From JAJDTR01 sp965220415 (lineage in GTDB: Bacteria; Poribacteria; WGA-4E; JAJDTR01): a DNA stretch of 64,000 nucleotides. The stretch spans positions 1,736,001 to 1,800,000 of the forward strand of contig OZ244829.1 of NCBI GenBank assembly GCA_965220415.1. The letters are read 5' to 3'. Numbering within the stretch: the stretch's first letter is position 1; each line of letters begins with the position of its first letter. The position numbers were made by a program, and so were the translations under genes. A model generated the notes under the pieces. That model did no database searches and was not told the origin of the DNA. It saw only the letters and a list, made by a program, of their open reading frames with translations. This document shows positions 46,283 through 54,825 of this stretch, one piece after another.

Positions 46283-47041
46283 ATGGGATTGCAAGATAAG
46301 GTTTGCATAGTTACAGGAGGTGGAAGTGGAATCGGTCGTGGCGCCGCGCTGTTGATGGCGCAGAACGGAGCGAAAATCGCGCTCGTAGGGCGGACCGCCT
46401 CGAAAGTGGAAGCGGTAAAAGACGAGATTGAGGCTGCCGGCAGTTCTGCGCTGGCGTATGCATTCGATGTCGCAGATTATGAAGCTGCGCAACAGATGGC
46501 AAAGGATGTAATCGCAGCCTTCGGCAGAATTGACGTGCTCGTAAACAACGCCGGACACAGTTCCGCGAACCGCCGTCTCTTGAATATGACGCCCGAGGAG
46601 ACCCGCCAAGTCGTCGACTCCAATCTGATCGGCACAATTTTCTGCACCAGAGCGGTAGTGCCCTTTATGTTGGAGGCAAAGAGCGGGACAATTATCAACG
46701 TGTCGTCAGTTGCCGCGATACAGCCGGGACCTTTTGGTGGACTGGCGTACGGAGCGGCGAAGGCGGGGGTGAACAACTTCACGCAGTTTCTCAATGTCGA
46801 TTTGTTGAATACCGGAGTAAGAGCGAGCGTGATTATGCCGGGTGAGATTAATACACCCATTCTCGAACTGCGTCCAGTCCCTCCACCGGTAGAAGCTCGT
46901 GCAACAATGGCGGATGTCGAAGATACTTCGGAGCTTATTTGCTTTATTGCAAGCCTTCCGCAACGAGTCAACATACCGGAAGTGATAATCAGACCGACAA
47001 TGCAACGGGACGTTTCGGAGGAAATCCAGTCCGTATCATGA
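46283..47041 (+). CDS. Short-chain dehydrogenase/reductase
   Basis: 252 residues. Cofactor loop TGGGSGIGRGAA, NNAG in DVLVNNAGHSS, catalytic Ser in NVSSVAAIQ and YGAAKAG. The RBS GAGGTGAT precedes the ATG. The substrate is not predictable. Located 70 bp downstream of adk on the same strand and about 125 bp before cinA, so these could be co-transcribed. Confidence 0.87.
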   Translation: MGLQDKVCIVTGGGSGIGRGAALLMAQNGAKIALVGRTASKVEAVKDEIEAAGSSALAYAFDVADYEAAQQMAKDVIAAFGRIDVLVNNAGHSSANRRLLNMTPEETRQVVDSNLIGTIFCTRAVVPFMLEAKSGTIINVSSVAAIQPGPFGGLAYGAAKAGVNNFTQFLNVDLLNTGVRASVIMPGEINTPILELRPVPPPVEARATMADVEDTSELICFIASLPQRVNIPEVIIRPTMQRDVSEEIQSVS

Positions 47042-47167
47042 AATGTTCATCCATCCTCTCAGGGCATGGAAAACCGAGGATTCACCTCAACGCTGATGTC
47101 GAATCGGAACAAATCCAAAAAATTGTGATGCTCGAATATACTTCTTCAGACCTACCAGGGAAATGAC

Positions 47168-48400
47168 ATGCACGCAGAAATAGTTATGATTGGCAGCGAG
47201 CTTTTGCTAGGAGAGCTTGTTGACACGAACGCCAACAAATTGGCAATAGCCCTTCGAAACATCGGGTTAGACTTATACTACAAAACCACCGTGGGGGACA
47301 ACGAGGCACGCATCACCGATGTCTTGAACCTTGCTTTAGACCGATCGGATGTGGTCATTACCTCCGGCGGAATTGGACCAACCGTCGACGATGTGACGCG
47401 CCAAGCTGCCGCAAACGCGACCGGACGCCGGCTAGTTTACAGCAGTAAGCTCGAAGCGGAGATTGCAGAACGCTTCCGTGGATTTGGACGGACAATGGCG
47501 GAAAACAACCGGCGCCAAGCTTATCTGCCCGAAGGCGCACTGCCGCTCACGAACCCCGTCGGTACCGCTCCCTGTTTTCTAAGTGAGGATGTAGACGGAA
47601 GAGGATGCATTATCTCGCTCCCCGGCGTGCCGCGAGAACTTCAGCACATGCTTGAAAACACCGTTATTCCTCTGTTGATTGAGCGAATTGGCGGCGTCAA
47701 GGTGACAAGAATCCGAGTTTTGCGCACCTGCTCGGTAGGTGAAAGCAACATTGATCGAGGTATCGGCGATCTGATGACCGGAGGCAACCCTACCGTCGGG
47801 CTAGCGGCACATTCCGGACAGACCGATGTGCGCATCACAGCCAAGGCGGACACCGAGGTGGAGGCGGATGAGCTAATCGATGGGATGGAGACCGAACTTC
47901 GGAAGCGTTTAGGTGTCGCCATTTACGGCGTGGCTAAAGAAACGGTACCCGAGGTAGTAGGCAGTCTGTTGGCTGAACAATCGCTGAAACTCGGCATATC
48001 CGACACGCTCACGGATGGTCAGGTTGCCAGGGAATTGATCGAAGCCGGGTACGAGGATTTGATTACCACGAATCCCACGGTACGAGATTTGCCTGAAATT
48101 CTGGAGACTGCCGGACTTTCTTCCAATCCTGCAAAAACAGACAAGCAATCATTAGCTCATTCCCTTGCCAACAGTGTGAGACCGTCTAAACTCAATGGAC
48201 TCGGTCTGGTGATGCTAGGTCCCTTTGAAGATAACTCGACCTGTATTTGTCTGCATGGCCCCGGTGACATGCGTTTATTCAAGAATGGTCGCCATTACCA
48301 AGCCACGGACCACGTTAACCGATGGTTGGTCATCCAAGGGCTGGACTGGATTCGCCGCGCCGTACTGGGGACACTGGAATCACCGGTGGACTGGAATTAA
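47168..48400 (+). CDS. CinA-family protein with a degenerate C-terminal deamidase domain
   Basis: 410 residues, the full CinA length. The N-terminal COG1058 domain is intact (IGSELLLGELVDTNANKLA, TSGGIGPTVDDVTRQA, NPVGTAPC, LPGVPRELQHML). The C-terminal NMN-deamidase-like half starts at about residue 262 but lacks the catalytic ESCTGG box: the matching stretch reads SDTLTDGQVA. Deamidase activity is thus doubtful while the pyrophosphatase-type half should work. It begins 125 bp after an SDR. Known CinA roles are NMN salvage and competence-related. Confidence 0.85.
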   Translation: MHAEIVMIGSELLLGELVDTNANKLAIALRNIGLDLYYKTTVGDNEARITDVLNLALDRSDVVITSGGIGPTVDDVTRQAAANATGRRLVYSSKLEAEIAERFRGFGRTMAENNRRQAYLPEGALPLTNPVGTAPCFLSEDVDGRGCIISLPGVPRELQHMLENTVIPLLIERIGGVKVTRIRVLRTCSVGESNIDRGIGDLMTGGNPTVGLAAHSGQTDVRITAKADTEVEADELIDGMETELRKRLGVAIYGVAKETVPEVVGSLLAEQSLKLGISDTLTDGQVARELIEAGYEDLITTNPTVRDLPEILETAGLSSNPAKTDKQSLAHSLANSVRPSKLNGLGLVMLGPFEDNSTCICLHGPGDMRLFKNGRHYQATDHVNRWLVIQGLDWIRRAVLGTLESPVDWN

Positions 48401-48495
48401 CACCCCCATACGGATCAATTTAAGAGATTTCGCTAGGTATTGCCGGGATATTCCCTCGTGAAATTACTGACTTTAGTCCTTATCGGGCGGGGGAG

Positions 48496-48636
48496 GGATC
48501 ACTATCGGGATCTACTATGGGATTGGCTATCGCCGTCGTTATTCACTCCGTTGATCCTTCACTATTCGTTCAGTTGATCGCTCATTATCCATTCGCTTGA
48601 GGGATCTCTATCGCGCTCCCTATTCAGTCGCTTGAT
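48496..48636 (-). repeat. Cluster of 36-bp interspersed elements
   Basis: Three or four nested copies, closing with GGGATCTCTATCGCGCTCCC and CTTGATCCCC. Comparable clusters occur at 37983-38090, 54548-54652 and 54907-55010. Confidence 0.65.
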
Positions 48637-48743
48637 CCCCGCCCCTACGAAAACGGTCGCTATGGAACATCCTCTTAGCTCGACTTTGTACAAAAGTACG
48701 ACGGTTGGATTGTACGGAAAGCCGCACAAAACCAACCCCGTAG

Positions 48744-48762
48744 GCGGGGCATCTTGCCCCGC
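48744..48762 (+). repeat. GTAGG-family hairpin with TCT loop
   Basis: GCGGGGCA-TCT-TGCCCCGC preceded by GTAG; the third hairpin in the window with an identical TCT loop and 5' GTAGG. Confidence 0.55.
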
Positions 48763-48898
48763 TGTGATGGCACAAGAAATCGCTGAGACTTTTTCAATGG
48801 TCCACCAAATAGGCCAGATGGCTAAAATCTCCCTCGCTTTTCTTCAGCGTTTGAGCGACACCGCTTGTTGTATCGCTCAAATGTACAAAATCGAGCTT

Positions 48899-49143
48899 AG
48901 AGCCTGTTTGAATAATCGGTAGCAAGGCCATTTTTGGTTATTTGTAGTCAGTTTTTCATGTTTTTATTTTTGTCTACTACCTACCTGTCGCCCCTCTGGG
49001 GCTTGAGTGCACGGGGTTTTGGCGTTTCTACACACCTTCAAGATCTCTATCGCACTCGCTATTCACTCGTTTGATCCCCTCTGGGGCTTTTAGAGGCTGG
49101 TGCGCAGTGCGCACCCTACAACTGTACTTTTCAAACAGGTTCG
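48899..49143. repeat. MITE-like repeat, copy 1
   Basis: Left end AGAGCCTGTTTGAA (48899-48912), right end TTCAAACAGG with decay (49130-49139); the ends are inverted repeats. It shares internal blocks with the 57791-58019 copy: AATAATCGGTAGCAA, GGGGCTTTTAGAGGCTGGTG. It carries a 36-bp element at 49041-49076 and an intact TGCGCAGTGCGCA palindrome. No coding capacity. Confidence 0.65.
49041..49076 (-). repeat. 36-bp GATC-bounded element
   Basis: AGATCTCTATCGCACTCGCT...CGTTTGATC, one of the least degenerate copies. Confidence 0.7.
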
Positions 49144-49313
49144 TAATCGGACCGACTGATGAATTAAAAGTGATTCTTTCGCCCAAGATTACGTGGGAAT
49201 CAATAGATTGAGACATTGAAACTGCGCAACCTGCGCCGTGAAACGCTTAACTTGATTCCTATGTGGACTGGAATTAATACCCCTCGCACATCGGAACGAA
49301 TAGATCCATCACT

Positions 49314-49398
49314 ACTTCTTCAATGAGCATTTTCATCCCAAACGATGCGGCTATACCAGCATGAACACTATAAGAAACAAGTCTCATGGAAACGTCAG
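49314..49398 (+). mobile_element. Right-end remnant of the DDE-type IS also present at 61850-63069
   Basis: 85 bp nearly identical (one base insertion, one substitution) to 62986-63069, which covers the 3' end of the transposase gene and the IS end. Identity starts at ACTTCTTCAATGAGC and stops after GAAACGTCAG, which marks the likely IS right border. The rest of the element is gone. A truncated SDR gene begins 65 bp downstream. Confidence 0.8.
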
Positions 49399-49463
49399 TT
49401 GGTAATTCGATGGAAGCACTTGCGGGGCACTGGATATATTACTGCCCCAAGACATAGACCGGT

Positions 49464-50063
49464 ATGGTACGTCAGGGGCTTGAACAGTTTGGACACATTG
49501 ACATCCTGGTGAACAGCGTGGGGTCACGCCCAGGACGTGACCGTGTGCCCGTGGTTGAGTTGGAAGAAGATGCATGGGATAAAGAATTCAACATCAACAC
49601 CGAGGGGAATTTCCTCTGCTGCAGAACGGTTGCCCGGCACATGATAGACCGTGGCGGCGGGGGAAAAATCATCAACATTGCCTCTACGTCAGGTAGACAT
49701 GCTAGACCCCGTTTTACTGCCTACTGCGTCTCTAAGGCCGCGCTGCTTATTTTTACGCAGTGTCTCGCATGCGAGTTAGGGGCTTACCACATCAACGTCA
49801 ACGCTATCTCCCCAACCTCCGTGGATTCAGAACGGACAGGCTATATAGCAGCCGCAATGCCGTCGGAGCTTGTGTCACCAGGAACTTGGAGGACGAGTAA
49901 GAGGCGTGAGAAATTTATCAACAACCGGGTTGCGATGACTCCCTTAGGACGAGTTGCGGATGGATTTGATGTTGCCAAGACGGCGGCATTTCTCGCTTCG
50001 TCCGAGTCGGATTACCTCACGGGCATCGCCATTAGTGTCACCGGCGGTTCTGAATTGGACTGA
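49464..50063 (+). pseudogene. SDR-family dehydrogenase, N-terminally truncated
   Basis: 199 residues. Begins at about residue 75 of a normal SDR (FGHIDILVNSVG); the cofactor glycine loop is absent. The frame has a TAG immediately upstream of the first in-frame ATG. The catalytic part is intact (IASTSGRHARPRFTAYCVSKAA). The break lies next to the IS right-end remnant, so deletion or insertion by that element probably removed the 5' part. Expression as a functional enzyme is unlikely. Confidence 0.75.
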
Positions 50064-50444
50064 TGCCGATGAACGGTGCGGAGCTGCTCGAACGGCTGGG
50101 TAATACCAATTGAAGTTTGAAATGAGACTTTTATCGCCCCCATCCCAACCTTCCCCCATCAAGGAGGAAGGCGCACCAATTCCCGTCTCCCCTGGTGGTT
50201 TAGAAGCGGCTGAATCGGTTGTTGAGGAATGCCTACACGATCAACAGGAAGGGAATCTACGCGAACAAGTTAAATAAAAAAGCAGGATAGCAAATCACCT
50301 AGGCGTAAAAGCCCATGGAGTAACTTGCCCCCTGCTTTTCTAAACTGCAGAAGTCCCCACACAGTATGCAGGAACGAAGATTAAGTTGTGTGATATGTGA
50401 AACACAGGCACAAATACCTGGCCTGTGTTTCATGCATTGTAGAA
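50064..50444. other. Gap after the truncated SDR
   Basis: No gene recognised in about 380 bp. It contains the hairpin at 50399-50431 that may terminate the minus-strand secreted-protein gene. Confidence 0.45.
50399..50431 (-). terminator. Candidate terminator of the secreted-protein gene
   Basis: GAAACACAGGC and GCCTGTGTTTC form a perfect 11-bp stem with an 11-base loop, 14 bp downstream of the minus-strand stop at 50445. The T tract is only TTT, so termination strength is uncertain. Confidence 0.45.
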
Positions 50445-51581
50445 TTACTTGGATTTTTTGATAGCTCCCCATTGAGTGGCCAATTTGCCCCTGGCGTCAA
50501 CAGCAGTAGCCGCAGGAAAGCCATCCGCATCGGTAACGGTAATGTTGTCAAGTATACCTTCTTTCATACTCTCCAGATAGATTCCAACATTGCCAGACCC
50601 ATACTTAGTATCCCTGACGTCAAGAATTGGTTCTACGAGCCCCGCCTCGACTGTCTCGCGATTGACTGGGGTAGTACCATTAACATTCGGAGCGTTGTCT
50701 GGTTGTAGAGGAAAAAGGTGGGCCTGCGACGCAACTATTTCTTCAGCGTCTTCGGCATACTTGGGCCCAAACCAGACCTTAATGCTATCGCCGAAGACTT
50801 CAACCCGCAAGTACATTACAATGCTGTGATCCATCGGAAGCTGTCCGCGCTGCCCGGGAGGGTCCCCGAAAGCGGGATCGATCGCAGTATAGCCGTGCCA
50901 CGCTCCGGCAATGCGTTTGCTAACCCCGCCCCCGTCAATATCTGTATAATCCCAGTCACACTCCCACGACGTCTCGGGATCGGGGATACCATCCGGACCG
51001 CCGTCTGGACCATTAACATCCGGCCCTCGTCGATAATTTAGGCACCCGCCAGGGACGCCGCAACCGTCTGCCAGATCAAGTAACTGGACAGACTGCGATT
51101 CATTCCATCCGAACGTCACCATATATCCCGTGGCCCAAGCGTCCGTGTTAACCATGGGAAGAACCTCAGCGATGTCGAAATAAGTTAGCGCGGCAGGGGT
51201 ACGTCGGAAAGTAACGCCCCAAGTGTCATCGTCGGCCCAAGACGCCTCCAAATCGATAATACCATCGGTGAATTCTGGAGAAAACGGTAGCTCGGTATGC
51301 CCGGATACAGCACAACCTTCCGTAATCTGTATGAGTCCGTGCTCGCCTGCGGCTCTTCCAGAATCTGGATACTCTGCTCCGACATCCGATATGTCCCAGA
51401 ATATATCTGGCATTTCGACGAGGTCATTCCAATTGTCGGGGTTATTTACCTCTGGGCCAGGAATAGCTTTCGTCGTGGCGTCAGGTTCAAAATCCGCATA
51501 CCAAACGACCTTAGCATTTGCCTGACCAATCACCGTCAACACTAGCAGCGCAGTTATGGTGAGTAGTGTTGCAGTTTTCAT
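50445..51581 (-). CDS. Secreted protein with a conserved C-terminal tail, paralogue of 59278-60189
   Basis: 378 residues. A signal peptide is clear (MKTATLLTITALLVLTVIGQANA|KVVW). The mature part resembles a concanavalin-like sandwich: KVVWYADFE, GLIQITEGCAVSG, LEASWADDDTWGVTFR, GYMVTFGWNE, and GIYLESMKEGILDNITV near the end. The last 14 residues, GKLATQWGAIKKSK, repeat in two other secreted proteins here and look like a sorting or anchoring tail. A strong AAGGAG precedes the ATG. Function unknown; sugar binding or surface display are guesses. Confidence 0.75.
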   Translation of the reverse strand: MKTATLLTITALLVLTVIGQANAKVVWYADFEPDATTKAIPGPEVNNPDNWNDLVEMPDIFWDISDVGAEYPDSGRAAGEHGLIQITEGCAVSGHTELPFSPEFTDGIIDLEASWADDDTWGVTFRRTPAALTYFDIAEVLPMVNTDAWATGYMVTFGWNESQSVQLLDLADGCGVPGGCLNYRRGPDVNGPDGGPDGIPDPETSWECDWDYTDIDGGGVSKRIAGAWHGYTAIDPAFGDPPGQRGQLPMDHSIVMYLRVEVFGDSIKVWFGPKYAEDAEEIVASQAHLFPLQPDNAPNVNGTTPVNRETVEAGLVEPILDVRDTKYGSGNVGIYLESMKEGILDNITVTDADGFPAATAVDARGKLATQWGAIKKSK

Positions 51582-52272
51582 GTATAGGATCTCCTTAGTT
51601 TATAGAGTTTATAGAGTTATCTAATTTTCCAAAATAAACGGTGCACTTTAGTTTGCGGCTCCGCAATTGTAATCTTGCCGCTTAACAGTACCTAGAAACT
51701 AAGGGAGCGGCAACGGATTACCAAACCACAAAGTACTCCATAAACACAGAAAATTAGGTCGTTGACGCAGCACGAGACATATCGCGCTTCGGGTTTTAGG
51801 GGCATAACACGTTACCCCTATTGGCGCGGGGAAGTCCCCACAATAATTGCGTATTATACATATATTCACATAGATGTCAAGTCCAAAATGCAGCTTGATT
51901 CACCCCCAGTTTTTAGGATTGGAGATTTTATAACCTCTACATCTACTGTCTCACCGAACCCTTGTATGTTGGACGCTCTGCATCCGTCATAAAATATGAA
52001 TACCGCAGCAAGCTGTAAATCTGCATCAATGGAGAGAACGTTGGTCGGTTGGGCAAGGCGACGCACTTAAATTACGGATAGGCGGATGTTAGAGGAAATT
52101 CGTTGCGGAGATTTGGTATTGAGTCGCGAATCTATTAGTCGGTGTATGCCCCGGAGGGATTAGACTATGTGTGGTATAGAAGTATCTGTAAGCCCAAGGT
52201 TTAGCATTGCATCAACATATGTGGAATTGGACATATTGAGGTATGTGCTGTTCAATGATGGCTGAACGTAAT
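51582..52272. other. Gene-free interval
   Basis: About 690 bp. A short tandem repeat TTTATAGAG occurs twice just before the secreted-protein gene (51599-51616). Otherwise no recognisable feature; open frames lack start signals or homology. Confidence 0.4.
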
Positions 52273-53106
52273 TTAGCGTAAGTGCTCCAATAGCGCAAGC
52301 GGCGTAGCTGCCAACGTGCCAGCATCAACTGGCAACACTACTCCGGAAATCCAACGAGCCTCGTCACTTGCCAGAAATACTCCTGCCCACGCCACATCCC
52401 ACGCAGTGCCCTCGGTGCCTAGGGACGTCCCACGCCTACGGAGATCGCGCGATTCTTCCGCAATCATACCTACAAACGACCCCCAAACATGTCCCGGGGC
52501 AATGGAATTGACCCTAATGTTGTCCCGTCCGTGATGTACCGCCATGTTCCTGGTCATAGCAATGACACCACCCTTGGCTGCGGCATAGGGAATATTTGGT
52601 CCCCACCCCGCGCGCATACCGTCAATAGAAGAAATATTGATAATCGACCCGCTGCCACTCGCGATCATCTGCGGGATGGCGTGTTTACAAGCCAGCATTG
52701 TACCCTTGAGATTGACCTCTACGACACGATCCCAGGCATCTTCTTCTACATCAACAACGGTCTTTGCGCCAGCGAGACCCGCATTGTTGAATAGGATGTG
52801 CAATCCGCCGTAACGTGACACAGCAGCTTCGACCATCGCCTGACAATCCGCGTTCTTCGTTACATCGGCGACAAATATGGACGCCTCGCCGCCTACATCC
52901 TTAATCGTGTCGAGGGTTTTCGCGGCATTGCTCTCGTCCAAATCCGCCAGCAGAACCTTGGCGCCTTGCCTAGCGAAGAGAATTGCTGTAGCTTGGCCCG
53001 TGCCAGTCACCTCGCAACGCGCTCCCGCCCCTGTCACAATCGCGACTTTTCCGGCTAACCGCGTTCCGTTCTGTTGCATTGTTCCCTTTCCCACTTCAGT
53101 AGACAT
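52273..53106 (-). CDS. Short-chain dehydrogenase/reductase
   Basis: 277 residues starting at ATG 53106, where GGAG sits 5 bases upstream; the longer frame (to 53274) has no support. The cofactor loop is unusual: TGAGARCEVTGTGQATA, longer than the standard T-G-x3-G-x-G. The rest is typical: NNAGLAG, ISSIDG, YAAAKGG. It follows an EthD gene by about 170 bp on the same strand; together they suggest a catabolic or xenobiotic pair. Base composition is higher in GC than the neighbours, hinting at acquisition. Confidence 0.85.
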   Translation of the reverse strand: MSTEVGKGTMQQNGTRLAGKVAIVTGAGARCEVTGTGQATAILFARQGAKVLLADLDESNAAKTLDTIKDVGGEASIFVADVTKNADCQAMVEAAVSRYGGLHILFNNAGLAGAKTVVDVEEDAWDRVVEVNLKGTMLACKHAIPQMIASGSGSIINISSIDGMRAGWGPNIPYAAAKGGVIAMTRNMAVHHGRDNIRVNSIAPGHVWGSFVGMIAEESRDLRRRGTSLGTEGTAWDVAWAGVFLASDEARWISGVVLPVDAGTLAATPLALLEHLR

Positions 53107-53274
53107 CTTTTCTCCGTAGAGTATGTTTAATATAGCAAGTGCGGTGCGGCGGGTTAAAGATGCTTTCATCTGGCCCGACGCCCTGGGTTCGGACCATTGT
53201 CCGGTGGGCGTGGGTATCGACCTGTAATACACGACAAAACCCCAAACTTGCGGTTGGTAGGCCGCCTCCAACAA

Positions 53275-54009
53275 TCAGGGAATGCCGATCATCTCAGTAT
53301 GGGCACGCAGCGCCAGGGTCTCGGTGTCACTGACCCAGCGCTCCATGCCATCGGGTTCTATCGTCTCGCGGTAGCGCTGCCAGCCTGACGCATCAGGAAA
53401 ATACAATTCCGCCATGCCCGCGTAGGGCTCCTGTTCCGGGTTCAGGCTGTGGCTGACGACGTAACGAAAACCGCCGACTTGGTGCATGACTGAGGTAACG
53501 TTCCGAACGTGGACATCGAGCCAGTGCGCAAACAGCGCATCGAAGTCGGTATTCGTCTTCGCTGCCACGAGAAACGTGATCTTGAAAAACCCTGTACGCG
53601 TTGTGGGAAAGGGCTCGTTTAATGTCAAAGCCACGACAGGTAGACGCTCGGATCCGTCCATAACGACGTACTCCGTGGTAGCCCAGGGAATATAGGGCTT
53701 CGCCTTTTCTTGAAACGTATCCGTCGGCTCGGTGCCGTGGGACGTGGCCGGAACGGGTAAGGGCTTATCGTACCAAAGCTGCGCAACGCCATCCCAAGGG
53801 TGCTCGCCGGCCTTGTCCGGGTCGAACAATGTCGCAATGTAGCGCGTGGCGTGCAATTTTCCGCGTGCGGCCTGCTCAGCCTGGCGGGCAATAACGATGG
53901 GCATGTGATTGGCAAACCAGTGAGCAACGAGTTCTTCTCGGGATGTCTCCGGGCGCCGTTTGATCAGATACATCATTTTCGCACCGGGGCTCTTGAGCGG
54001 CTGCGTCAT
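53275..54009 (-). CDS. EthD-domain protein (two EthD-like halves)
   Basis: 244 residues. Two ferredoxin-like halves are visible: an N-terminal MMYLIKRRPETSREELVAHWFANHMPIV (EthD signature H-W-x-x-x-H) and a C-terminal FLVAAKTNTDFDALFAHWLDVHVRNVTSV with the same layout. EthD proteins assist the degradation of ethers and aromatics, and some act in polyketide pathways. It precedes the SDR gene. Slightly GC-rich compared with the core genes. Confidence 0.8.
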   Translation of the reverse strand: MTQPLKSPGAKMMYLIKRRPETSREELVAHWFANHMPIVIARQAEQAARGKLHATRYIATLFDPDKAGEHPWDGVAQLWYDKPLPVPATSHGTEPTDTFQEKAKPYIPWATTEYVVMDGSERLPVVALTLNEPFPTTRTGFFKITFLVAAKTNTDFDALFAHWLDVHVRNVTSVMHQVGGFRYVVSHSLNPEQEPYAGMAELYFPDASGWQRYRETIEPDGMERWVSDTETLALRAHTEMIGIP

Positions 54010-54030
54010 CTCTCCCTCCGTTGACTAAAG

Positions 54031-54258
54031 TCAGGCGTCACGATCAAAACTCACGGACTTCACCAATGCATAAATATCACTATCCGTAGTCAAACCCGAG
54101 TCTGCGACAGCGGGCCGGGTCACGCGTGCATGCAGCACCTGTTCGCCGACCCGAATGGTCAATTCGGCGAATGGCATGCCGGCATTGGCCTGTACGCTCG
54201 CCAGTGTTCCGGTCAGAACATTGCGGATACTCATTCTGGCCGGTCTTGCAGTCGCCAC
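54031..54258 (-). pseudogene. ModC C-terminal (TOBE/Mop) fragment
   Basis: 75 codons. MSIRNVLTGTLASVQANAG...KSVSFDRDA matches the end of ModC, the molybdate ABC ATPase, whose last domain is a Mop/TOBE oxyanion sensor. The ATPase portion is missing: upstream comes directly the end of a SWIM-type fragment. So this is a detached piece. Expression as a free Mop-like protein is possible, but no RBS or context supports it. Confidence 0.6.
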
Positions 54259-54268
54259 GCCGACATCG

Positions 54269-54478
54269 CTAGCGTGAGCAGTCCGCCTGAAAGTCCTTTC
54301 GGCTGCGGGGCAGTGGGCTCAGAGCCAGGTCGGAGAAAGCGTCTTCGATACTGTCGGGCATTTCGTTCATCAGGAGTTTGGAGACGTAGGCGGCTTTCGA
54401 TGAAATGGCGGTTATCACTTTGGACCAATCGGATTTGGGAATGGGGGTAATGCCGACCGTAGTTTGATAGCACCCCAT
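54269..54478 (-). pseudogene. SWIM zinc-finger protein fragment
   Basis: About 70 codons reading WSKVITAISSKAAYVSKLLM and DAFSDLALSPLPRSRKDFQA then DCSR stop. Intact relatives continue D-C-S-C-P-D-W into the SWIM C-x-C-x(n)-C-x-H finger, so the gene is cut exactly within the finger. Its upstream side ends in the tandem repeat at 54467. Both sides are thus broken, and the downstream side joins the ModC fragment. Confidence 0.55.
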
Positions 54479-54825
54479 TATCCCTATCGGAATAATTCAT
54501 TCAGCAAGTAACACTTTCTGGTCGGAGTCCCTTTCCTCGATCCAGAGGATCAAACGAGTGGATTGCGAGTGCGATAGAGATCCCTCAAACGAGTGAATAG
54601 CGAGCGATCAACTGAGTGAATAACGAAGGCGATAGAGCTCCCATAGAGATCTTCAATGTCAATAGAATGCGATATGTCCATATTCCCGCACTCCAGAGGA
54701 GTGCCATGTCAATAGAATCGTGATGCGTCCGATGTCCGCGCTCCAGAGGAGCGCAATGTGGATCGTGCATCATGAATTGACCCGCGTTTTTCGCTCTATG
54801 ACTAGCTTCGAGCGAGTGTTACTTG
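54467..54825. repeat. Tandem repeat unit 1 (359 bp)
   Basis: Starts with CCCCATTATCCCTATCGGAA, and has perfect inverted ends CAAGTAACACT (54505-54515) and AGTGTTACTTG (54815-54825). The 36-bp element is nested in several copies (54548-54652). It also contains CCAGAGGAGTGCCATG-type segments. The second unit follows directly. Confidence 0.7.

Larger units (their letters stand above)
48401..49463. other. Repeat-rich gap after cinA
   Basis: Contains a cluster of 36-bp elements (48496-48636), a GTAGG hairpin (48744-48762), a MITE-like repeat (48899-49143), a 23-bp imperfect copy of the end of cinA at about 49262 and an IS right-end remnant (49314-49398). Open frames here are repeat translations. 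Confidence 0.6.

Noticed and set aside
48632..48922. 96-codon plus-strand frame
   Set aside because: Lies in hairpin and MITE-like repeats; composed of repeat translations.
48401..49463. CRISPR array
   Set aside because: The repeats are not regularly spaced, have no uniform spacers, occur in both orientations and are nested; no cas genes are seen.
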